A DNA stretch of 64,000 bases from Apostichopus japonicus. Taxonomy: Eukaryota > Echinodermata > Holothuroidea > Aspidochirotida > Stichopodidae. Position 1 is the stretch's first letter; each line of letters begins with the position of its first letter. A model generated the notes under the pieces. That model did no database searches, was not told the origin of the DNA, and saw only the letters and a list, made by a program, of their open reading frames with translations. Below, one piece after another: positions 1-10,984 of this stretch. Position numbers and translations under genes: made by a program. The stretch is taken from positions 8,059,501 to 8,123,500 of the forward strand of contig NC_092563.1 of assembly GCF_037975245.1 (NCBI RefSeq), in the 5' to 3' direction.

Positions 1-51
1 AGCACTAAAACAGGTCTACTATCGATTCTTGAATATGTTCCTTTGACACAA

Positions 52-462
52 ATCTTCTTCTTCTTCATACGTTGCAGAAACCCATAGGGCAACGCGCAAC
101 GAGGAGATAGACAGCACTATAGCGGCACGCCAGACGACACCTAAATGTGTCGATGCTCTGCGCGCACACTTGCTCATCTTTTAGGTTATTCCAACCAGCA
201 ATGGCAGAGGGAAAAAAAGATTGCTTATACTGGGGGGTCTTACAATGAATGTACTTAAGGGCTTTACTATTATGGTTGACTTGATTCCTAATTATGTTAT
301 CCGCAGCACAATCTTTAAACTGCGTAGTCTTGATCCGTCTCCTAGTGGGAGGGCAGTGAGGTAATGATCCTGTTGAATAGCTGGGAATTGGTCATTCATA
401 ATCTTGTAGAGAGTACATAGTTTATCACTTTTTCTACGTTTTTCAAGTGTTGGGAGTTCTAG
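52..462 (-). mobile_element. CR1/L2-like LINE, 3' part of RT open frame and tail (interrupted)
   Basis: Read on the minus strand, this encodes the C-terminal end of a non-LTR retrotransposon polyprotein. Visible blocks include LPTLEKRR, LCTLYKIMNDQFP, RRRIKTTQFKD and SFFPSAIAGWNNL, in the order typical of CR1/L2/Jockey-type elements. A one-base frameshift is needed near 348, so the copy is dead. The frame ends shortly before a GAA-type microsatellite near 52-75, a plausible LINE 3' end. The 5' side continues at 1550-1753 after removal of the inserted DNA at 463-1549; joining the halves restores a continuous LLEELELPTLEKRR reading. Clade is not resolved. Confidence 0.8.
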
Positions 463-1549
463 CAGGCGCGGCGGAACGGAAAAATTATTGTGGGGGCTAA
501 TGTGTGGAGACTATCTAAGCGGAGCGCCACCATCGGTTGGCGCGGAGCGTACAAGAAAATTGTGGGCTTTTTCAAACCCCCAGATGGCCGGAAACGGCAC
601 TTCCCGAGTGTTTTATGCTGCGAATACCTGGCCCTAAAATATGGGTCTCAAGCCTGCAATTTCTCAGATTGCACGTAAAGTATGTAAAAACATTGTAATT
701 TGTATATTCGATGGTGTTTTAAGAGAGTAGCTATTCTCGTAGTGTACTCGCAAAGACGTTTTTGAGTGTAGTAAGGGCAGTGGCGGAGCTAGGAGTATTG
801 GTCGGGGGGGGGGGCAAGAATGGTCTGTAGGGGCGCTTTCGACACTATCTAAGCGGAGCGCCACCACAGGTTGGCGCGGAGCGTACAGAAAATTTTTGAG
901 TAAAGATACTCCCGAGATTGCAGGAAATGACCCTCTCCGGGGCCTTGCTAATTTGCAGATAAACGAAGAATAAATAGGTGTCGTCGCCATTTTGTCGGAA
1001 AATTACACCGACAGAATATGACAAATGTCAATAGGTATATGAGAGCGCAATAAAATAGTCAAAAATCGCGAATAAGTAAAAAGTAGTGAAAAGCTGAAAA
1101 GGGCGCCAGCAGTCCATTTGAGTCTGTCAGGGGGGGGGGGGGCATCCGCCCCTGACTGTATATATGGACGCTCGAACCGCCACTAAGTAAGGGGATGTTG
1201 GAGAACTGGCTGAAATGAGGCAAGTCATTGGCCTAAGACGAAGTTGTGTTACGCTTACCGGTACTCACATTCACTGCTTCCACTTTTCACGGGGCGTGAA
1301 GACGCGGTTGGGGTGACAATGTGGTCTATAGCCAAGGGACGGGCCGAGGGTCCCCCAGCAATTACTAAAATTATTACAACTATTGAGTATACGTGTGCAT
1401 CGGACAGATCGACAAGTATGCATTGAAAAATGGGCCTTGGTAAATATTGGGGGGGGGGGCTTATCATGCATTTGCCCCCTCAACTTTTTTATTGGGGGGC
1501 TGAGCCCCCCCCCCCCCCAAGCCCCCCCCCCCCGGTTCCGCCGCCACTG
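463..1549. mobile_element. hAT-like non-autonomous element inserted in the LINE
   Basis: The element starts CAGGCGCGGCGGAAC and ends GTTCCGCCGCCACTG, near-perfect terminal inverted repeats of about 15 bp. It is flanked by an exact 8-bp duplication AGTTCTAG (455-462 and 1550-1557), the duplication length of hAT transposons. Removing it and one duplication rejoins the LINE reading frame, which proves the insertion. No transposase frame is present. Its length includes the nested element at 778-1185 and long G and C homopolymers near 1130, 1449, 1508 and 1523. A subterminal inverted motif (GAGCGCCACC...GGTTGGCGCG) lies near 520-560. Confidence 0.87.
778..1185. mobile_element. Second hAT-like MITE nested inside the first
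   Basis: It starts CAGTGGCGGAGCTAGG and ends CGAACCGCCACTA, with an exact 8-bp duplication AGTAAGGG at 770-777 and 1186-1193. The last base departs from the expected CTG. It is non-coding. A relative in the opposite orientation lies at 30884-31269, sharing the interior around the GCGCCACCACAGGTTGGCGC motif and an interior block that includes AACGAAGAATAAATAGGTGTC. It is younger than the surrounding element. Confidence 0.87.
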
Positions 1550-1753
1550 AGTTCTAGTTCTTCGAGCAGTCTAGTCATAAACCCTTCCTCCCGGGAAGTA
1601 TATAGTCACCGCTAATATAAAGCGAGCAGCTCTACGTTGAATTCTTTCCAAGCGATTAATGTCCCCTTGTTGGTAGGGATCCCAAATTATGGAAGCATAT
1701 TCCAAGCTACTTCTCACCAGAGATGTATAAATATAAATATAATGATAACACAA
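1550..1753 (-). mobile_element. CR1/L2-like LINE, upstream part of RT C-terminus
   Basis: The minus strand encodes YTSLVRSSLEYASIIWDPYQ followed by LERIQRRAARFIL, the highly characteristic C-terminal reverse-transcriptase region of CR1/L2/Jockey-type LINEs, then SREEGF-MTRLLEELEL after frame changes near 1590-1610. This piece is continuous with 52-462 once the hAT-like nest is removed. It is truncated on its 5' side at about 1753, as usual for LINE copies. Confidence 0.85.
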
Positions 1754-2262
1754 ATAAACTCGTCAGTTCAAACCTAATTGTTTATTTTGAAAGGCACATC
1801 TCTAATAACTTTTTACCGTTGCATTTTGCAAATGATATATAAGTCAGGCTGCAATCATTCGGAATTATTTCACGCGCCAAATTAAATTCCAACACTATTA
1901 CCCTTCATCTACGTAGGGATTATATAGATGTTGTGCCATTCGTTTTTCCCACATTCAGAGAATAGTGAACGAATTAATCCGTTTTCGAAAATATTGTGTC
2001 CCACACAATTCTTGGAACTTCTCAAGTCCAAACGATACCAATGTACACAAAACCATATGAATGACAACAAGGTAGTGACGTCACACTTGGGAATTTCATT
2101 CATAAACTAACAGGCCAGACCTGACCAAAGAGCTACAATGCATATAGTGAACAATGTATGGTATAGTACATTTATCATAAGAACTTCTCTAGGCCTAGGC
2201 CTATGTGTTCTATCGACAAAACGAAAAGCCATTGTTGACAATTATATTATTCTCCGTTTCAA
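1754..2262. other. Unassigned sequence upstream of exon 1a
   Basis: I see no coding or repeat signature. It may hold the promoter and 5' UTR of first exon 1a, but no convincing core promoter element could be chosen. Confidence 0.3.
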
Positions 2263-2474
2263 ATGGAGGCAATGTCATCTTCGAAAAGAAAATATAAAGA
2301 CCTGAGGAATCTTCCTTCGGAAGAAAAGAAGAAATGGCGAAAGGAACAGATACGAACCAGCAACAACCGAAGAGTTCGCATCGGAAATGAGTTTGAAAGA
2401 TGGATTGCCTTGAAGGAGACTCTGGGTCTGAAAACCGACACAGAGGTTGCCAACCTCTTGTTAGACTGGTATTG
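2263..2474 (+). CDS. Gene A, alternative first exon 1a
   Basis: ATG-initiated exon of exactly 70 codons plus two bases, ending at a GTAGGT donor (2475). It encodes a lysine/arginine-rich start and then a block RRVRIGNEFERWIALKETLG..TDTEVANLLLDWY. This block is clearly paralogous to exon 1b (6440-6651): both are 70 codons, both end in phase 2, and both share K-Y-K-x-L, E-W/K-W-R, R-V-R-(I/L)-G, R-W-x-(A/S)-L-K-x-T-L-G-L and EVAxxLLD. Similar blocks stand at the N-terminus of uncharacterised deuterostome and fish proteins (from memory). The phase allows splicing to exon 2 at 10036, giving C-Y-D-R-L. Function is unknown; a basic nucleic-acid-binding module is only an inference. Whether 1a and 1b are alternative starts of one gene or one is a stray duplicate cannot be decided from DNA alone. 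Confidence 0.7.
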
Positions 2475-5400
2475 GTAGGTGAAGCGATTAGTCATCTTTA
2501 TCTATAACCTAAGGTTGAAAGAGTAGCTATGTTTTCTTGCGAGGAATAATCCAGCAGTGTAGCTAACTGTAGCGTAGTGTTTAGAATAGGCCGGGTTTTT
2601 AGACCAGATGTAACATTAGGCGGTTAGTATCGTAGCTATCATGAATATAACATGCGGATCCTCTTCCCCATCTTTCTTCTGACCCCTTCCCTCCCACCGA
2701 TTTTCCTCTCTTTCCGTATTAGACATTTATTGCAATGTAATAGTAGGCCCGTCTACACCACTACAGTGCTATATTGCAGGCTAGGCTACCTTGTTTGTCA
2801 CAGCAGTGCATATAATGAAGGATGCCATTTGCGTTACAGTACAAAGCTTAGCCTAGGCATAAATCACAACATAATAATACTGTATTTCGAACTATAAGTT
2901 AACCATGGTAGCATCTGTGACACCCATATTTAATTCATGATACCATGGATGACCTAATTCCATTGTCCTTATTTGAAAGGTATGTTTCAGTGGAGGAATT
3001 AGGGGACGGGATGGGGGGGGGGGGGGTTGTAAATCACCCCAAGTGATTTAAAAGAAAGGATCATGAGCCTTTATGGAAGGGCTTCATAGGCTTGAAGGAG
3101 TGATCTAATTCTCACCGATTGAATAGAAAACATCCAATGACTGTTCACTTTACCCTAAACTGAAGCCAATTGGCCAGGGACGGAATGGGGGGGCATGGAT
3201 CTCTGGCTCCCCCTTTGCACGTAGTAAGGGGAAGTTTGTTACATGTTGCCAATATGGATCCATGTACTTAGTATTTGATTGCAACTTTGGCAAGTCTAAT
3301 GTTTGTTTACGAAATTTCTCACTGTTTGACCATGTGATTTTGGAGTGCTTTCTTTGTTTATTGTTGATGTGGCAGTGCTAGCATATATCTCGCATTTCTG
3401 TGTTGACATGAGTTACATGAGTTTACATTTTATATAGATCTAATAAATTTTCACATTGTATCATGATCAAGCTTACGGCACATTAGGTGCTCTTTGATGC
3501 AAAATGTATGCTTTGCTTGAAGAGCCAATTATGATTATAGTTGTCAGCATTTGTTATTTTAGTCTGACATGTGTATAGATTATTGTAAAGTCATTTAGAA
3601 TATGCACAGATTGCCACTTCAAGCAGGGATGTGCTTAGGAATATTTGAGTGCTGGGCAGGTTTCTGCGATCGTGTGATCCATGTCCTGGGGGAGTCTAAG
3701 GGATGGGGTGTCCCCCTTCCCTATGGAAAATATTATAAGTATGCAGAGATGGCAAAATGGTGCTAACTTTTTCCTGTTCCAGAGCTAACTTTTGTGCGAA
3801 GTGTATTCTACCATATTTTGCTAATGGTAAAAGTTGTTAAATTATAATCATCAACAATAGTGCAGGGCCGTAATGTTTGAAAAGCACTGTTTGTGCTAGG
3901 CGGTATTTAGAACTGCCGGGCATAGCCACCTGCCGCCCGCCGGGCGTAATGTATCCCTGTTCAATGCAGTCTACATTAGCATCAATGCCATCTACCCAGT
4001 GATTGAGACATACATGGCTAATTAAGGTTGTTTTTTTTATTTAGGTTGAAAATACTCTTAGTATATATCTGTTCCATTTCTTGCTTCATTCATTCATTCA
4101 TTTATTTGTGTTATCACAAAGACTAATTGATAATTAATATATCAAAGAGGTAAAACTAGAGCAGAATACGACCTAAGTGAAAAGTACAAGCCATAAAAAG
4201 TGGAAATACCCCCACTCAAAAAATAGACACATAACAACCCCTCCGAGTCCCAACTCAGCCACCAACCCCCCTCCCTCCCTCCTCCCTCCCCCTCCCTCCC
4301 CCCTCAGGCCCCTCCCCCAACACACACAAATTCACACTGACCCACTCATATACAACACAAATATTGTATGATGTGATATATGTAATGTGTTTTTAAAGTA
4401 CATGACAATGTATGTATCTTTGCAGATTGCTATAGACAGTATTTCACACTTTCTTCTTTATCTGACTTAGTAGCTTCTTTTCACTTTGTTTTTTTTTTTT
4501 TTGTAAAAGAGTTTAACAGTACTTGATTTCTATTCGTGAAAACTCCTTGCTAATGAGAATGGGACATTTGTGACATTGGTTGCATATTTCCGTGTGTGTG
4601 ACACCTTGGCTTGTCACCATGACAACTGAGCATGCATTTCTTGCATACACTTTGTGCGTCAGAAAAATTAGAAAGTTCTTGGCTGCTTTTGGAGTTGATG
4701 GAGGTCAAAGGTCATTTGAAACAACCTTTAGCCAAGATATGAGAACCATGCTTACTCAACAACAATAGATTTGGGGAATTCCATCTGACTTAGGTGACCC
4801 TTCGAGAGTGCTAGATCTCTAGTAGTTATGAAGGAGGTCAAAGGTCATTTGAGGTCAACAGTGCATGGTCCAAATCTGAAAAACTTGAAGAGCAGCTACC
4901 TCAGTAAGCCCATTAGTAAGTTCTCAGTTTCTAATATCGTTTTTTTTTTCTTTTGTGACTTTGGTCATCTGCTGTTCAGTGTGTGATATTGGTCATCAGC
5001 AGGTCAGTTTGTGATAAGGCATAATGTGCACAGCAGTGCACAACTTACAATCTGAATGTGATCATAAACAACACCTACAGTGGTCATCAGAAGAGTTCCA
5101 TGTAATTTGTGCATAGCTGAGTTATATTGCCTTTGATGATTGACATCTTTTTTGATGCTCAGTTTCAGCAAGGACTTCTCAAGATCATGTGTGTGATTTC
5201 AACTGGTCTCAGACAGATGTCAAAGGTGTCCTAATTCTGTGTGATATAATCTCAATGATTTTAGAGGAAATGGTTTTGACAGTAGTTTGTAAAAGAGTTT
5301 CTAAAATAAAGCCACATATTAAAGTTTCATTTAGGAACAGTATTCAATCCATGGAGTATTATTTTATTTCTTACATCTGCTTGGGTTAATTGATAATGAA

Positions 5401-5791
5401 TACCTCTACCACTATGATTGATAATGGTGATTTGGTTTGTTTTTCCAATAAATTTTCCAAGTAGTGTTTTTTTGTTTCATATTAGCACTGTGGTACTCAT
5501 TATGTCATATGAATAAAACTGTCAAACACTGCAAATGAAACTTCGATTAAAAAAAAAATTGCATGTCACCTGTTTATTCTGAAGAAAAAAAACAATTACC
5601 CCCATCTCCCACCCAAAGAACAAGGAGGAGAAAAACAACAACATTTAAAATGAAACATTTTAGAAGAATTTGCTGATATGCATTAGTAATTACCATTAGA
5701 CTTATCAATAAATTGCATTTAAAAACATATAGTTTACATATAATATGTCGGCCATCAAAGGAAGTTCACTGCGTACAAAGCTGACTATGTA
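2475..5791. other. Intron/intergenic DNA with simple repeats
   Basis: No gene recognised. It holds G-runs near 3013-3027, a C-rich tract at 4260-4320, an ATTC microsatellite at 4087-4102 and a T-run near 4490. If exon 1a is used, this is the first part of a 7.5-kb intron. Confidence 0.5.
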
Positions 5792-5837
5792 GCTAAACCA
5801 GGGAGTTGTTATGGAAATAACAACTCCCTGGCTAAAC
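5792..5837. mobile_element. Ultrashort palindromic insertion, 32 bp, with 7-bp duplication
   Basis: The core at 5799-5830 is a hairpin with 14-base arms CAGGGAGTTGTTAT / ATAACAACTCCCTG around a 4-base loop. It is bracketed by exact 7-bp direct repeats GCTAAAC at 5792-5798 and 5831-5837. Relatives with the same ends are at 48505-48531, 60198-60224 and 60288-60319. It is far too short to encode anything and resembles a minimal MITE. Confidence 0.75.
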
Positions 5838-6439
5838 AGAACGTTGTTATTTCCCCGTGTACACACAGCAAGCACTGCAGCACTTAGCTTTTCATGAGAC
5901 AAATGCGGTATATTTTTAACCATAGTTTCCTGTTCGTATAGTCAGTTTTTGACAATTTTGCTAAGCCTCCTGGGTGTTATTTCAAACATGATTGCTCCTT
6001 CATCAAACAAAGACATTAACCTATGGGGTTTGTGCCGCGAAACGAACGTTAATTTATCAGTAATTAGGGACGCCATTTCGTTTCGTCGCCCAGACGTGTT
6101 TAGCATATTATTATTAATCATATGTAGGCTTCATAGCGGCCTGTGATTCAAATACAACCAATGGGTGATCTGAAACAACTTGATTGATAGGTGTTAAATA
6201 TAGATTTAATTCACAAATAACCTCCGTTTGCGACGATATGACTAGCACAATGCGTGTAGGTTTATATGCATGTGTATAATAATAATAGGAAAAACGGCAA
6301 GTGCAGTGCAGTCTAAATTGTGTGGAAAATATATATATACAACACGGGTAATACGTGCAGCAATCATATCAATATTTACGTATATAATGTTGCAGTGTGA
6401 TCATAACACCGGCATACTAGAAAGTCAAAACAGAAAATA

Positions 6440-6651
6440 ATGGATCTTGATAAATGGAAGGTAACAAAGGGGAAGTATAAAAACTTGAGCCATTTTACAT
6501 TTCCTGAGAAACAGGAGTGGCGAAGAATTCAGAAGAAGCAATGTAATGATACTCGCGTACGACTCGGAGGTCAGTTGGCGCGATGGGTTTCACTGAAGAA
6601 AACATTAGGTTTGCGCAACGATCCGGAGGTCGCTCAAGTCTTACTAGATGG
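6440..6651 (+). CDS. Gene A, first exon 1b
   Basis: ATG-initiated exon of 70 codons plus two bases, followed by a perfect GTGAGT donor at 6652. The product is basic and contains EWRRIQKKQ, RVRLGGQLARWVSLKKTLG and DPEVAQVLLDG. It is paralogous along its whole length to exon 1a. The phase-2 end joins exon 2 (10036) to give G-Y-D-R-L without a frame break. The donor is stronger than that of exon 1a, so I treat this as the default first exon. The ATG is the first in frame and shares its offset with exon 1a, which supports the start. Function unknown. Confidence 0.78.
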
Positions 6652-9005
6652 GTGAGTACCCTCTCTTTCTTTTGCGTTCTAGAGAATAAATTGTTTTGGA
6701 AGGTTATCTCTGCCCAACTTATTTGTCAAAAGTGTCGGGTGATGTTAAAGCTTCGCACAGTTAAACGGAACAGTCGATAGGCTCTTGTACGATATAGCGT
6801 GTGAACCTGACACCGCTTATATCTATGGGTGTTATGATTGTTGCGCGTGAGAGGAACTTATGCCAAGGTTGAGCTTGGAATGGGAACGCCCCAACCTGCA
6901 CCCACCCGACCCCTGATACAACGCTAAGGAAACCAATGGATCAACAGTGGATGTCGTAAATGGAAGGAAAGAACTGGTAGGCCAAAATGTTGACATATTT
7001 ATAGGGATAAAGCAGTTAATCAGTGTTTCTTTGTTCGTTATGGATTATTAGGCCTACTTCATTTGGAGCGCGGGGCAAAAGTTCGGCGTATGCATACACA
7101 AGTTGTATGCCTGGCAACACGGCTTTTCAAAGCAAGTTGGCGAATTTTGTTCAAAATTTGTTCACTATTTTGGTGCATGTACCCTGTTTGGTAGCCTTAG
7201 TTTGTTTTGCCAATGATCAATAGAACATTAATGAATGAATTGAAGTATATTTGCAACATTTCAGTAGATTTTACCGGCTCCGTTAGTTGTTCCCCCCTGC
7301 CAGGAGTGCGGATATAGTTCACTCCAAAACGACCGGTGCAGGGGGAGGGGGGGGGGGGGGTTGGGGGGGTTGGGGAGGGAGGTTCGAGTATTCTACAGGG
7401 CCTACGGCGGTGTAGGTATTCACGCATCACGGACGGAATTTTGCTTTTCGCGGGCCGGATCATTCTGCAGGGAAACTTCCTTTATACAACCACAAAACTG
7501 CAGGAAGGAGAAGAAGATGAAGTCAATTGAAACAAAAAACGCACACACACATAAAAGAAAAAAAATCTTCGAAGGACCAGTAGTTCTAGACTAAGTCAAA
7601 CTTCATTGTAAAGGCTATAGATTTATAGTATTATAGGCTACGTATAAGAGTGTGTTACAGTACTACATATATCTCCAAGCATGTTTGACCATGTATGGTT
7701 GTTAACGATGACGAACATTAAGTTACAACAACACAATAAAATGTGGCTTTGCTTTATAACCAACGCCGTGGGACAAGTGTCTTTGACCCTACCAACAGAG
7801 GTTTCAGAACAAGTTCGGGCCCAGAGACAACAATTCTACCGGGCTCCCTATTTGCTGCTCTCTTTATGTTGGAATACACAATATTCAGTGTGTCCCATTT
7901 TCCCAATTTCTTTTGCTGGGTCCCAACTTGATCACATGCGCAGGGCTGTATAACCCCTAGCCTGAATATAACATAATGGCTGCTCTTTTATGGAACGCAA
8001 TGATAACGTAAAGATACAGGCTAGTATAGCGTCATACATGCTATTGCGGCTCTTTTGGCGTTCCACGAAGAGTTATCAAATGTAGTGAACCTTTTGGCGC
8101 GAAACCAGAACACGAAAAGGACCATAACACTGGTGGTGATGATGATGATGATGATAGAAAAGTAGTACACGGTGACTCTACAAAGCCATGGTTAGTTCTC
8201 TCGTAAGGATTTACCCATAGTATATGACGTAACAAGGAAACTGCCGTCTGTGCATGCCACTCCATTGTCACGGGTAGACTGTGTCAAATGCAAACAGCTC
8301 GCCAGGTGCGTGTGCACACTGACTTCGACTGGTAACCCTCACAGATACAACTGTACTGAGGTTAGATATTAACGCTTGAAAAATCTCATCAATATTTGCT
8401 ATTGTTGAGTACTATATGTATACATCGACACAATGACACTCAACTATACGCATTGCATGAGAGTAATTCTCTCACTATACTGCTACTAAAACAATTTGTA
8501 GCCCCTAGCCTTGGTTTCGTTATCCCTGCATGGTTACGTACTTTCACAGGTCGTGACTTCGTGAACCGAAGCAAGGAAATATGAATAATTAAAGGCTAAT
8601 AAGGTGTTTATCTGGATTTCTGTGGCCTTTTTATTGCATTCCAGCGACAATAACATATCAGTAACTTGCTACTAATGAAAGAGAGATTATCATGGTATAA
8701 CTTTTACTCAGCGAACCCTTATTAACCTTCAATTAACCTTTCAGTGAAATATTGTCGTTTTGTTCACCATACTAATTATGCATGCAAACCACACCTATTT
8801 ATATTTCCCTATTTAGATACAACCAAACAAAATACAACTATCACGTGTTAAGTTGTTGACAATAACATACTTCTTTTCGGGCATATTGTGCAATGACTTA
8901 TCCGTACCCATGCAGTGCAGTATCCAAGTTTGCAACTTACGCGATTTACTGTGCTGGAAGTAGTAGCCCGAATCTTAGGGTACAACTACATACACTGACC
9001 ATAAA
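6652..9005. other. Intron 1, first part
   Basis: No exon or RNA gene recognised. Contents include a long G-rich tract at 7336-7380 and a short GAT microsatellite near 8130-8153. Confidence 0.5.
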
Positions 9006-9598
9006 CAGAGATGCCAAGGTCAGATGTTTTTTAGGCGGGTGAAAATTGTCTGGTGCTGTTGGTTACGTACACCATCTAAGTGGAGCGCCACCATGGGTTG
9101 GCGCGAAGCGTACAAGAAAATTTTGGGATCTTACGGCCGGAAACATCACTTCCCGGGTCATCTAAGCTGAATCTATACTGTCTCCATATTTGTATTGTGT
9201 CTATTTTTTTTCATTCCAGAAAAAATATCTTGAAATAAAAAAAATCTCTGAAATTTACGGACGCTGTAGCGTTCACGTGTGTCGTAACGGTATTATTTTC
9301 ACGAATCGTATAGGAAACGTTGCTTTCAGCCGGGCATATTTAGCACGATCGGCTTTGAGTAATTTCCGATCCTGGCGGTTCTGAGATAATTCGCATTTTG
9401 GTGTGATGAAATGAATTTCACGCTAGCAATGATACACTTTCACAGGAAAAACTTTGTGGGCCTACAATGCGGGAGATTCTTTAAAAATGCGGGAGTTTTT
9501 TGGAAAATGCGGGAGATTCGGACAGGTGGGCGGGTGAGCGGGAGACGACCCGAAAATGCGGGTGACACCCGCCCAAAGCGGGTGACTTGGCAGCACTG
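9006..9598. mobile_element. hAT-like MITE directly upstream of exon 1c
   Basis: It starts CAGAGATGCCAAGGTCA and ends TGACTTGGCAGCACTG, inverted repeats with a few mismatches. CATAAAC occurs at both edges (9000-9006 and 9599-9605), giving a 6-7 bp target duplication depending on where the terminal C is assigned. It carries the recurrent subterminal motif GAGCGCCACCATGGGTTGGC near 9080-9100 and an internal run of ATGCGGGAG-type repeats near 9467-9512. It ends only 19 bases before the ATG of the degenerate exon 1c. Confidence 0.7.
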
Positions 9599-9617
9599 CA
9601 TAAACTTGTTTCAAAAG

Positions 9618-9836
9618 ATGGAAAGAGGTCGTGGTAAGAAGATTAACAAACGCTTGGTAGATATGACCACGCCAGAACAGAAGCAAGGAAAAGTGGAGCA
9701 ATGGAGAAAGAGCAATGCATGTCGCATAAGGATCGGTGATCAACTGGACAGCTGTCCAGTTGATCACCGATTCCTATGCGACACCTATAGAATTAGCAAA
9801 GTACCTATTGAACAGGTTGGCCGTCCGTCCTGTTTG
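9618..9836 (+). pseudogene. Degenerate third copy of gene A first exon (1c)
   Basis: The open frame starts MERGRGKKINKRL and reaches EQWRKSNACRIRIGDQLD, matching the first part of exons 1a/1b (W-R..., R-x-R-(I/L)-G-x-x-(F/L)). The expected RWxxLKxxLGL block is then replaced by the second arm of a 64-bp palindrome (9720-9783). The equivalent of the EVAxxLLD end is visible only after a one-base frame change (IEQV, then VLFD near 9818-9837). The donor that follows is poor. I read this as a first-exon duplicate broken by a local inverted duplication, although the first half could still be translated. Confidence 0.6.
9720..9783. repeat. 64-bp near-perfect palindrome inside exon 1c
   Basis: Centred on GGACAGCTGTCC (9746-9757). 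Arms of 32 bases pair at 30 positions; the mismatches fall at 9729 and 9731. The arms contain coding sequence for RIRIGDQLD read in both directions, so it arose by inverted duplication of coding DNA rather than from an inserted element. Confidence 0.85.
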
Positions 9837-10035
9837 ACGTGGGTTGTGTATTAACGTTAAAGATCTGCTTTATTGGCTCCAGTTATAGCACTAAGCACGA
9901 TATAGCTAATATGTTACAACTCAGTATGGTTAAATCTTTTAGAGAATAAAATCAATTGGGTAATCAAAATGTTATTCTGTTAAGAGATTAAGAAATGTTT
10001 TCAACTCTTTTTCGTTCACATTTAATATTTTCCAG

Positions 10036-10113
10036 CTATGACCGACTCGAGTCATTTGAAGGGCCTTCCATAGCAGTCGTACCAGATCAAGCAGAGAGTG
10101 ATTCACCTGGCCA
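10036..10113 (+). CDS. Gene A exon 2
   Basis: Acceptor TTTTCCAG ends at 10035 and donor GTAAGA begins at 10114. The exon begins with the last base of a split codon, encodes YDRLESFEGPSIAVVPDQAE and then SDSPG, and ends in phase 2. Phases match exon 1b (and 1a) upstream and exon 3 downstream. The segment is acidic and proline-containing and looks like a flexible linker. Confidence 0.7.
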
Positions 10114-10837
10114 GTAAGATATGATATATATTTGTTGCCATAGCAAACCAGTTATGTTTTGCATTTTAACATCTTGAGCCTGTGTAAATTAAATGTGCAT
10201 AAAGTTTGCTTAAAGAGCTTGATGCATCATTGCTTACAACATACATTTGATGCCTTAAGAATGTTGCTTTTCATAGCAAATATTGACATATTCCAAAGTC
10301 TTTGTCACTTTGAAGACAGGTATGACTATGTTATAATCATTTCATTTGGGTAAATTACAGTTTATATTTCAGTATTAAAGGATGGATCTTCACTAAGTGT
10401 TCAATAGGATTAAATGACATAGCACAATGTACAGTTACCCCTCACACTCCCCTGATCACTTCCCCCTTCAGGCATGAGCTTTTTCCGCGAATTCGCGGAA
10501 TATCCGTGATTTCTTTTCTACCTCGGGGACAAAAGCTATTATCCTAACACACTGTAGCATACGAAAACTGGAGCCTATACCGCAATTTTGGCAAAGTTCC
10601 GTGATTTTTATTTACCCCAGGCTCATCCCTGCCCCTTCCTCCTTGAAAAAATAATGCAGTATCGGGCATAAATACGTATGAAAACATGCGTTTGGTGGAG
10701 GAATAGAGTGTGCCACAATGATGTCTCTTCTGTTTATTAAGCTATACCGCCGTTGTTTGCTTCTTGTACGGTTGATAAATTAATTCAGTTCCGTGATGAA
10801 TGAACCTGCCTTCTTGTTTTTCCTATGGCACACCTAG

Positions 10838-10984
10838 CAGCATAGCAACTGATCGTGGTACACCAACCAGCCTTGCTTCTCACAGTAGGACACATAGCGG
10901 TCTGACATCTCCCAATAATACACCACCAAGAAAGCTACCATCTCACAGCTCATCGGAAAACGACCAACCTGCTTTATCTACGGC
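10838..10984 (+). CDS. Gene A exon 3, Ser/Thr/Pro-rich linker
   Basis: The acceptor follows CACACCTAG (10837); an alternative AG at 10840 keeps the same frame. Donor GTAAGA begins at 10985. It encodes a low-complexity segment rich in S, T, P, N and H (SIATDRGTPTSLASHSRTHS, then SPNNTPPRKLPSHSSSE), typical of disordered linker. The frame is continuous with exons 2 and 4. Confidence 0.68.
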
